From contig NC_087253.1 of the NCBI RefSeq assembly GCF_037042905.1, forward strand, positions 11,017,001 to 11,081,000: a stretch of DNA of 64,000 nucleotides, read 5' to 3'. The notes below the pieces were generated by a model, which saw nothing but the letters and a program-made list of their open reading frames with translations, did no database searches and was not told the origin of the DNA. How positions within the stretch are numbered: position 1 is the stretch's first letter; each line of letters begins with the position of its first letter. Origin of the DNA: Lytechinus pictus. Its lineage: Eukaryota > Echinodermata > Echinoidea > Temnopleuroida > Toxopneustidae. A program made the translations under genes and the position numbers. Positions 43,301 through 55,300 of the stretch are shown here, in pieces.

Positions 43301-46300
43301 GTTAGTTCATTTCTGTCTGCAATTGCTTTCCATGGATATTTTAACAATTGTTTGTATAATTTTGATAGTTTCCATGTAATTTTCATTCATTTCACTTCTT
43401 TGAAAATTGAACTTTAAGTAAGAATTATATAGTTGAATATCATCACCTGTTATGAGATCTTTTTTCTTTTTTGTAATTTATCTTATCTAATTCTAATTTG
43501 GCAAAAAGAAGCTGCTGAAAACTGCTTATCTAATAACAGAGCCAATGGAGTAAATTAGAAAGTAAAAAAGGGGCCTAAGCTTTCGATCCTAGCAGAATCT
43601 TTGTCGGAGGCAAAAAATCTTTGCCTCCGACGAAGATTCTGCTAGGATCGAAAGCTTAGGCCCCTTTTTGACTTATTCTAATTTATGTTTTTTGTTGTAT
43701 TATCAGCTATCTGTTGATTTTTTTAATGATATGTTGTAATATTGGCTGTTTATAAAGGTCATTTTCCTTTCTGTCTGCTACCTGACAAGCAACATTTTAT
43801 ATTGTACCAATTTGTATTCTACGTATATGTACATCAAGTCAGTGTTTTTCAATGCTTTGGCGGAATAAATTTGAACTAAATTGAATTTACAATATGTGAT
43901 GGTTGACTTAATTGATTTGTGATTAGAACCATGATTGCAATATGAAGTTTTATTTGTGAGAATATTATTTTTGCAGTTGTTGTTTTTCTCTTTGAATCAG
44001 ATTTACTTGAATTTAAAGAATGCTTTGAGTGAAATAATTAGTGAATTTTGTTAAGATTTTGTGTTTGATTTACAATTTATACAGAAGTCAAAATATTAAG
44101 CTTTCACTGACCAACGGTATGACATTCCTTCGTGAATTTTGTTAAATAAATGATTCTGTCAAAAGTTAAATCTGTGTTTTTTTTATCACACCCTCCTTCC
44201 ACTGCAGCGGGCTTTGACCGGAATAGAAGATCTTGAAGATGTGAAATTTCTGGAGATGAGGGTGGACACCTCGGAAACAAGTCTTGGTAACTTTGGTAAG
44301 AAGATATATTCATTTTACTTCGAGGTATTCATGACTGTGTATTCACAACCTTGTATAGGGAAACATTCACATAAACTCAAAAGCAATTAAAGGAAACCGA
44401 AACCTAAGAAAAGAAGCAATCTTAGTGGAAAGAGTAAAATGAGAGAAACAATTAAAAAAAAGTTTCATCAAAATCGGTTATGAAATAAGCAAGTTATGGA
44501 CGTTTAAACAGTCTTGTTGTACTTTCTATGGGGATCCTCAAATTGGCAAATTTGCTCCAAAATGGCTGATTTTGTGGACAACTCTCCATTTGTTTTGTAC
44601 ACAAATTTTCAGATTTTCCCCCTTATTTTACATATTTCAGAGTTCCTCTCATTTTACTCTTTCCAATAAGATTGCTTCTCTTCTTGGGTTTTCGTTTCCT
44701 TTAAAGGGATGGATGAGGGAGAACTAGTTCTACAAAGGCCGAGTGGGTATCATATGGAGAATGCGAGGAAATTGTCTCCTATTTGTGCTCAATGTGATCA
44801 TACTTACCTGATGTTCGTTGGTGCTCAAAGTTAGTGTATCCCACCAGAAAACGAACATACTTAAAGTGTTAAAGTTCTGCCATGTCTTAGACAGTATTTA
44901 ATTGCGAAATCAGGTGATAAAATATTACAATTAATCAATTTTTTTTCTCTGGGCTCGCCGGATGTTGTATTGTTGCTGTCTACATTCAACACTCAGCATG
45001 AAGGAGTGCATTTTGCCATGGGGTTCACTAACTTTTTGAGCACAATTGTACATGTATATTTCATTGTGTTATTGTTTTTGTTTTCTGTTTTTTATTCTCT
45101 TAGTTGTATTGTAAAATGTGCCTTTTTGTTAAATGCTTTGTACATGACACATATTTTATCTGCGCATTTGAACGCCCATAAAGAACGTTTGAATTGAATT
45201 TAACAATTTTTTTTGCAGGGGCAATGTTACCTAATCTGAAGCAACTAAAACTCAATGACAGTCTGATAGCATCGGTGAGAGATTTGGGTACTGCTCTGGA
45301 TAATCTCTCTGTACTGTGGATGTCTAGATGCTGCCTGTGTGATTTAGATGGTCTTAGCTCTATGTCCTCACTGAAGGTGAGTTTGCTGTGCATCAACTTG
45401 TTGACATTGACTCTAAAATATACTGCTATCCATGCATATTGAAATTACGGTTCCGTGACATTTGCTCCCAGCGAAAATTTGCGCATTAAGTCAAATATAA
45501 ACCCAAACTTCAAACTTTAACTTTAACCCTGACATGATTCTCAACCATAAACCCTATCATGACCCCAACCTCAACCTGATCTTCAGAAAATTTAGTGAAT
45601 GAGTAATTTTTGCAGGAGCATATGTCCTGTTACCAAGAGCTGTAGTGGGTTGCCTAGTGGATTAGTCTCCAGACTTTGAAACAGAAGGTTGTGGGTTCGA
45701 ATCCCAGCGATGGCGTAATTTCCTTCGGCAATAAGTTGATCCACATTGTGCTGCACGCAACCCAGGCATGGTAAATGGGTACCTGGCAGGAATATTTTCC
45801 TTGAAACACTTGAGTGCATAACAGTAGCTCGGCTTTATTTATAGTAGAGCACTGCGAGAAATGTGCTAAAGAGGTTCTAGATGTATATCATAAAGCAAGT
45901 GTAAATTATTACCGAAATTACAATTCGGGGTGTTTCACCAGGAGCTAAGTGTGACTAAAACTCTCTTGGGCAATATTCCTATAATATGAACTCTAATAAC
46001 TTGTGGTAGTAGATATACTTATTTCATATCCTGCGAATGTTTAACAGGATTTACATATTGCCTCTAACATACCTGCCAACCATTCCGATTTTGGCGGAAT
46101 TATACCGATTTTTCGACCTCCATTCCGAATTCCGAATTTTAAAACCAAAATTCCGATTTTTGGGTTAATCAATTTAGTGCTGAAATTATTGAAACGGCTG
46201 TATGATGCGACTAACGCATGCACGGCTGTAAGATGCGACTAACGCATAAACTACAGGAGCGCACGGCTACGCAAATACACAGTAAACGGCACACAAACAC

Positions 46301-49300
46301 TGTTAAGTGTGCAGTTCCATTGTAAATGCATGTGAAAATAACGAGCGTACACGCAACGGCGGCACTAAGAGCCGATGTTAGCGTTGACTTCCGGAAAAAA
46401 ATGGCGTCTGACATCTGCTAGCGAAAGTGCCAGTTTTTAGTGAGGACATGTTTTTACAATCCACGAATATCGGAAAAACCGTGAAAATTTCACTTTTTTA
46501 GACCCCTTGTTTCCTAACTACGATGTTAAGAATCACCGATGGTGATATTTTTTATGCGAAATATGGTGATTTAGGTAAGAAAAAATCACTTTTTATTTGA
46601 GGTATTGCCCATGTCGCCGGATGATTTTGTAGTGTGGGAGAGTTAGAGAATGTGTAGTGTACATGTCTAGAGTGTGTTGGTGATTCGATTTCAGTGGTAT
46701 ATTGCCGAGTCGGGCTGCGCTGATTTAACGGCTGCACACCGACGCAGTTACTCTAACTTTTACTAGATCTATCCCTACGCAATTTTAACATTGATCTGTA
46801 CTTTATTTTTTCGAATATTTGTCAAATTTTTTAGGAAGAAAGGAGATTTTCAACTTTTGATCTCAATTGAGCCTTCGGAGTCGAACACCAAATCTACTTG
46901 CTTCGCTTGCCTAAACTCCCGGCGCCCGCCGAGTTGCTGCGCCTCAGCCTCGCCGGCGCACCGCAACGTGCTGTGGTGGGTGCGGGCTGGGCGAATGCAG
47001 CCGTTAGTTTCGGCTCCGTTTTTGTCATGGTTGAAAATCTGCTTTCTTATACCAACAAACACTTATCCATTGTAGGTTATGATATAACCATAGAGCTATT
47101 CTCGGGTTAATACCTCCATGATATAACCTTGTCAGTAACCCCTGTGTGGTAAAATAACATGAATAAGATTGTCAATGTTTGGCTTATTTCCCCTTGTCCT
47201 TGATGCATGATTGCATTATGATGATGTATTGTAGGCTAGATAAATAGATGTTTGATTTTTTGGCACGTCAGTTTTTAATAAAGTAGGGCTAACTTAAATC
47301 TAAATTCATCATAAAAAATATGCCCTGGCCCAAAATTCAATTGAATTCTTTAAATAATTTTTTTTGTAATTAAAAAGAGAATCTGTATCTGCATCAATCT
47401 CACTTTCCACCAATAGAGGGCCTCACAAAAATATGCTCAAATTAAAAATGTTGAGAGCTCTGGTGAACAAAAAAAGTCATTCCTTACAGATTTAAATGAA
47501 AACAAATCACACCTGAATGAAACTGGGTTGGTTTTTGTCACAAAAGTGATATTTTAAAGACCCTTTTAAAATTGTTAATTGATAAATTAAAGTCTACTCT
47601 ACATGTAGGTCATCCTCTGGTGTGGTAATGAGGGTAAATTTGCTTTAAAAATTGTAGGGAAATGCTACTTTTACATGCTGAAAATGCAAAGAGTCCCTAC
47701 CGTTGGAGCGGGCCAGACACCCGCTCGGCGCCTTCGTAGTTTTGATACTGATTTTTTATTATCAAAGGTTGGCAGGTATGCTCTAATGATGTTTCTCTAT
47801 GTCCTGTGTTTTTAACAGGAGTTATATCTTGCCTATAATGATGTATCAGACATCAGTCCGTGCAGTATGCTAGAAAACCTTCAGCTATTAGACCTGGAAG
47901 GGTGAGTTTGCTACTTCAGTTACATGCACTCTGTGAGCTTTGCTTCTCATTTTGCCTTCTAATTAATTAATAAACATAAAACATATAGCAAGTTTTCCTC
48001 AATCAAAAGGCACTTTGATTTCAAATAAATTAGAGTGTGTTGCAATGTATTATTGAATATCTTCTCTGTAGAAACAGGAAATGGGTCATTGTTTTATGTT
48101 ATCTGTGCACTTTGGCCATTATGTTGAATTTCTTTAATAAACACACATTATGGCATCATGTTCCATTTGAAACTTTGAAATTCCTTGTAAATTTTCCTAG
48201 TGATTATTACAATGTATATAAGAACTTCCACTGAATGTTGTTACTAATTTGCACAAAGCACCAGTTTGCTGTGTCACAAGGAGCATTACATGTACATTGT
48301 TTGAATGTTTCATCTGAAAAGTTGTCTATATTTTCATTTCAAACAGGAATAATGTAGATGATATAGCCCAGGTTGAATTTCTTGGACTCTGTAGTAAACT
48401 CCAAGCACTCTCATTGGAGGGCAATCCAGTGTGTTTAGCACCAAACAAAGATTATAACAAGGTCAGTATCATTACCATAAGGTATCTCAAGTTTGGTGTT
48501 TAAATGGGTCTTAGTGATAGGTTCAATGTGGAAATATAATAAAGTATTGGTGTTTGGACGGATTTGATATCTGGAGTTGGTGTTAAAACTGGTGTCGAAA
48601 ATCTGGCGTTGCTAATTAAGGCTGTTCAAATCTGGTGTTGGTGTTAGCCTAGGACCAGTGTTAGAATCTGGTGTTAGTCTAACAGCTGGTGTTAAGCTGT
48701 AAGGATGATTAATGTTGAAAACAGTTTAAGGATTGGCATTCAAATAATAAAAGCACCACATTCACCCAAAGTGTGCCCTACATGATAAATATTGCAATCA
48801 TAATTTAGCTTGAAATTATTATAATTTGCAACATTTATATAGCGCTTAATACAAATGTTTCTAAGCGCTGCATACTATTACCTTGGCATTGGCTTGGCTA
48901 TCCTGATGGGATACTCGGGCATTCAAGAAATTCCCTCCTTCTGGAAGGAAAGATCACTTAAAAAAAAACAGTGACTTGTTTTATTTCTTTTCTTTTCTCT
49001 GTGATACACCAGAATGAGAGCGGGCCGTTTAACTATCGTCTCTCCGTCTGGAAAGCCGTCCCTCAGCTCAAAGTCCTAGATGATGAGGTCCTAGACACAG
49101 CTTCAACGTCGATGTCAACGTCGAACCTCCAACCCAAGGCTCTGAATTTAAGCACCGATTGGTTGTTAGTGAATGGTTCCATCAAAGACGGGCTAGGATC
49201 AGTTGATAGCTTAGGTTCGGATGGTGGTGGGGGTGAGTTGCGAAATGAGTTTTGTCTCACCTGCATAGCAAAGCGAGACGTAGACGCTGCTTTTCCGATG

Positions 49301-52300
49301 GCCGCGATGGCATCATCAACATTGAAATCTTAACCAAGGTTAAGCTATTGAAATATCATCATAACTTAGAAAGTATATGGACCTAGTTCATGAAATTTGG
49401 ACATAAGGGTAATCAAGTATTACTGAACATCTTGCTTAATTTTCAGGGCACATGATCATTCCAAATCCAATATCTGCATCAAGATCTCAATCTTCTTCCT
49501 TTCCATCAGCTTCACCCATCGCTGTCACCATTGCCCTCTCAGTCCTCACACTCCCCATCTCGTTTTAATAACAATAATAATAATAATCACAAAAAATACA
49601 CCTGTATAGCGCTTCATACATTGGTTTCTAAGCGCTTTACATTGCAATTATCATTACCCTGGTCTTAGGATCCATCACTGTTCCACACATAAAGTGCACC
49701 ATCTCCACTCCCTGGGGAGTATCCTGGCCAGGCAACCGTTTTTCGGTGCACACGTGCCAAGCTAATCACATTGACATTCACATCCTACCGCGTACCGGGT
49801 TTTCTCTCAAACACCATGTTTTGCTCCCATACAATGTCCCTGATCCCATGCAACTCATATAAAATTTTACAAATGTTGCCGACCAACTATTAGATGTTAT
49901 GCTGAAGAAGAATGAGCACATTATTGTGTAAGAGGTGCTCTGTGACAGCTAGCGTAATGATGCTGCATCATTGTTATTAATATTTCTGATGAAATACGAG
50001 ATGAGTGCTACATGTATGTAAGCAAGTCTAAACAATTCAATTTCCCACTGATGGACGATTACTGTTGAATTGATTTTGAATTAATATTATTATTTAATAT
50101 ATTTATGATTGTTTGTTTTTAGGGTCACGACCCAAGACGGCAGCACGGCCAGGGTCGGCAGCGGGTAGACGACCCGGGTCAGGCTCTGGACGACGACCTG
50201 GGTCAAGTATGGGTCATCGACCCATGACCTCAGCGGGTGGACGACCAACAACTTCTGCTGAAAGACCCGATACTGGAGGTGAGATGGTCTATGGTATCTT
50301 TGAAACCTATTGGATTTCATCTGACTGAAAAAATATGGTTTAATGTCTTTCAACATATTTTACTGGAATTTTGTTTAAATTATACAATTCACATTAAAGT
50401 TTTAGGAATTTTTACAAGATTGGCTGCTTTAAGTGATTGATAATTCTTATAGTATTAATTTACAGTTAAAAATTTTAAAGTTATTGTTACAGCTTTTCAG
50501 AATTTTACAGTGGTCTGTCGAGATACATCGGTCATTTTAACAGGGATTGACCAAAGAGAATTTCAGTGTGAATAGAAGTTAATCATTTTGGAAAGTAATA
50601 TATTTGATTTCTTGGCAGAAGTATGCATCCCCTACGTATGACCTGACGGAATTGCAGATGTATTCTACTCCACATATAACTAGAACTTGACGTACTTCTT
50701 ACATACAATTAATGAATCAATTGTGTATCAGTCACTCCCCATATAATAATGATAATAATAATATAATCCATTTACATAGCACAGTCACTATATGCCTATA
50801 CTCTACTGCGCTTCATACATCATATTATATTACTAACATAGCTAGAGTTGAGCTGCCAGATAAAGCATTCAAGGAATACACCCTACCGGGTACACATTCA
50901 CCTCACCTGGGTTGAGTGCAGCACAATATGTTTAAATTTCTTGCTGAAGGAAAACACGCCATGGCTGGGATTCGAATCCACGTCCCTCTGATTGAAAGAC
51001 GAGAGTCGTAACCAATGGTAAATTGTGCATGAAAGTCTTTATTCTCATTCCATGCAGGTTCAGACATTGTTGCGGATGGAGATGATACAAGCGATCTGAC
51101 GCATGGCAGCGGAGGAGTTCTTTGTGGTAACCCGGTTAAAGCCTTGAGAAACAGGAGGAAAAATGTGAAGGTGAGTCCTCTTGGGTCTAAAGGCCACTGC
51201 ACACATGACTGGTCCATAATCCAATGTTTACATTTCTAACAAATATCTACAAAGAAATTGCCAAAATATGCTTAATTTCTTATTTATTTTATTGTTTTTT
51301 TTATATTATGTATTTCTTTATTTGTTCGACCCTTGTTTTTTATTTATTTTTCCAATGAACTTTGTCGGCGAGCCTTTTGCGATTATAAATAGCATAAAAT
51401 AAATCCATTTGAACCAACACAAGTGAAAATAATCATACATTTATGATTTTTTGTTGAAAAGCACAATATGCAATGGCTTTGTACATGGAAATATGTTTTT
51501 GAGCAATTTTGGGTCTGACATGCACTTACAAAATTTTGAGTAATTTCGGATCCGCGTACCCGTGCGTCGCAAATTTGGTCTCAAAAGATGCGCAAGACTT
51601 GAAAGTAAAAAGTCAGTCAGCAGCGCAGTCAAAAAAATTTGCACGGTAGTGTAGTAACAAAATTTGTCGCGGGGGATCATTTGACCCCCCCCCCCTTCCC
51701 CGTTAAATAAGTATTAACTCATAAAACACCGCATAAACATAATGCATCAGATGATGATAATGATGATTGAATTTTATTTCAAATCTTATGTTTTCTTTTT
51801 ATTCAGAACCCATTGGCACAACAGACCACTACAATGTTTATGTTATTACAACACAAACCAGAGCATACATTTGATGCATTAGATGATGATGACGACGATG
51901 ACGGCCGATCAAAGGAAGACATCTTTGATGAGCTTAGAACATGGAAAGCAGCTCATGAAAAGTACAATTCATTTATTTATATTTTTATTTGTCCCTGAGA
52001 GTTAAAACTCTATGTGTGATTGAAAGTATGCTGTATGGACTACATGTATGTCTTGCACATGTTAAATAGATTTGTTTGATTGTTTGGAGATTATTGTTGA
52101 TTATGACCAGTAGAGGTACTATTTTGAATGATCAATTTTGACTTATTTCAAATGGTTACCATCTTTGCGTAATACCCTTCAGCAAGAAATTGATCCAAAT
52201 TGTGCTTCACCCAACTCGGGTGAGGTAAATGGGTACGGGAGGGGGGAGGGGTGTTTCACAAAGAATGAAATCTGACTTAAAGGTCAAGTCCACCTCAGAA

Positions 52301-55300
52301 GAATGTTGATTTGAATCAAGAGAGAAAAATCAAACAAGCATAATGCTAAATATATCATCAAAATCGGATGTAAAATGAGAAAGTAATTAATGACAATTTG
52401 AAGTTTCGCTTATTTGTCAAAAAGCAGTTCTATTCACAACTCAGTGACATGCAAATGAGAGAGTAGATGTGTACATCATTCACTATTTCTCTTTTTTTAA
52501 TTGTTTGAATAATTTTTTACCAATTTGACATTAAGGACCAACTTAACTGAACCATACAATGTTATAACAATGGTAATACCACCTCACCTGTTCAGGGAGG
52601 AATAAAAATTTGTTTCATAGGAAAATGAGGAGAAAATTAGAATATTTCATATTTCATATAATAACGTACAAAAGAAATAGTGAGTGAGTGATGTGATCAG
52701 TTCCCTCATTTGCATACCAACCAGGTTGTGCATATAATTGTTTTGTGAAATTAAGCGAAGCTTAAAAACGTCATAACTTTCTTATTTTACATCCGATCTT
52801 GATGAAATTGTCAGTGTTATGCTTGCTGGATTTTTCTCTTTTTCTTCAATCAACTTTTTGTTGGGGTGGACTTGTCCTTTAAAGGCCCGATTGATCACCA
52901 ATGTTATTTAACACATAATGATCAATAGATATGTGGTAGTACGCATTGGATGGGTATGACTTGATCACTACGGTGACGCGTTATACACAACTGAAATTTA
53001 AGTGTAACACTACGTTACACTTAAATCTTTGCGAAACACCCTCAAGTAAGGATTAATTCCTCAAACAGCCTGTGCGCTGTACAAGTCTTGCCTGGCTAAA
53101 GCCAGGGAAATAATAACCAATGAGAATACTGGAAGCGCACAGAGAAGTTAAATATGTGATTTGCGCCATACTGAACACTATCATTATTTTAAACAATCCT
53201 CTCTATCTCTGTCCCTTGTAGGAAAGTAAAGTTACGTCTTCAAGACCTCGAGCCTCAGGTCATGAAGATCACGCACAGCGATGAGGAAGAGACCAACAAC
53301 AACATTCCAGGAACATCAAGTAGTCATGGCAACCAAGACGACGATGATTTAGACGAGGAGGAGGATGTCGGTGTGTACATTCCACCGACGCCCACAGAGT
53401 CGCCGACCGAAGAGAGGATGCCGACCCCACCCAAAGGTCCAAGGTCGCCCATCAGAGCTCCAGTCAGACCCAAGACTTCTAGTAAGTATTTTCTCTTGGA
53501 CTGTTTTGTAGCTGTCACCTATGAAAGATGTGTGGCTGAGTGGATAAGTCTCTGGACTGTGAAGCAAAAGGTCCAGGGTTCAAATCCCATCACAGTACTC
53601 ACGTCCTTCGGCAAGGCATTTATCTACATTTTCCAGTCTCCACCCAGGAGTAGTAACTGGGTGCTGGGAAGGAAGAAATTTCTTGAATGTTCAAGCGCCT
53701 GGTCAGCGTAGCCATGCTAAGGCCTTGGTATTGAAATACAGCACTTAGAAAAACATATTAAGCACTATATACATATTGCATATTATCATTTCTTAAAGTG
53801 CCATTTGAAGAGATAGGAAGGTATGTTATCTTGCTAAGTCGACTTGTGAAAATTTTATGTCGTCATGGCGAGTTATTGATATTTAACTCATATCGCACCA
53901 TGATTACATTGAACTTTCCATTACTGGACTTGGTGAAATAATGTGCTCAAGATGTCAACATATAACTATTCATAAGTCAACTTGGCAAGATAGAGTATAT
54001 CAATGTCAATGAAATGACGTTATAAAGTCGCCATGTATCAAATTTGTTGGTGTTTCAAGTTTGTAGCAAACTAGGGATTAGATATACAAAAATATTGATT
54101 ATTTCATGGAAAATTCCTTCTTCTTTTTGTGGAGTGTTGTGGTCCAGTAGATTAGTCTTCTGACTTTTGAAACAGAGGGTCGTGTGTTAAAATCCCAGCC
54201 ATGGCGTAATTTCCTTCGGCAAGAAATTTATCCACATTGTGCTGCACTCAACCCGGGTGAGGTAAATGGGTACCTGGCAGGAATTTATTCCTTGAAATGC
54301 CACCGCGCTGTAAAAAGCTGCGGGGCTAAAGCTTGGGGAATAATATCCAATTGAGCACATAGGGAACCATTTGGCAGTGATATGCGCTATATAAGCATGA
54401 TGGTATTAATATAATTCTGAGCAAGAACAGGAAATGTTCAATATGATTTTCAGGACTTGTGGAATTGACTTTGTCATCATTAGATATCTTTTTCAAGTTT
54501 ATTGCAAGTGTCTCCTGTCTTCTACTCTTCCCCTCTCTCAGTTGGCGACTACAGAGTACGTCGCTTCCGTCAGCGTTCCATCGACGAGTTTGATTCTTCT
54601 GACGCTCCAAGACTGTCTCAGGAATCTCGGTCCTCTTCTCTGGATGACTCGGGTCACATCAGTCCAGGAACTTTCCTTGGATCCTTCCCGTCCTCCCCGG
54701 TCTTGGGGCGGATAGAGGATAGGCCTTACTCTGGTCCAGCCGTCGGGATGAGGACTATACCGTACGTATACAGACCATGGCCCTGTAGCACATAATGTAG
54801 GTTAGCGATTAATCGCTAAACGAAATGGCCTATCAAGATCATCATTGCATGCACAGTTTGCTCAGTAGACTGACCAGGAACCAATCAGAATTGCTCTTTC
54901 AAATTAGCGATTAATCGCTAACCTTTGTGTTATGGGGCCCAAGTTAGATTTCAGTTTTGCATACTTACCAACTGTCCCTTACTTAATAGGGAAAGCCCCT
55001 ATTTTGGGGAAAGAAAACAAACATTTTCAACCATTATTACCCTTTGTCCCTGTTTTTGTCTCACCTGCATAGCAGAGTGAGACTATAGGCGCCGCTTTTC
55101 CGACGGCGGCGGCGGCGGCGGCGTCAACACCAAATCTTAACCTGAGGTTAAGTTTTTGAAATGACAGCATAACTTAGAAAGTATATGGACCTAGTTCATG
55201 AAACTTGGCCATAAGGTTAATCAAGTATTACTGAACATCCTGCCTGAGTTTCATGTCACATGACCAAGGTCAAAGGTCATTTAGGGTCAATGAACTTAGA

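Noticed and set aside
46791-47110. ORFs in the GC-rich patch of the 1.7 kb transposon as a transposase
   Set aside because: They are under 100 residues, in conflicting frames, with no catalytic motif that I can recognise.
53324-53567. Minus-strand ORFs across LRRC56 exon 10
   Set aside because: They are shadows of the acidic and proline-rich coding sequence.
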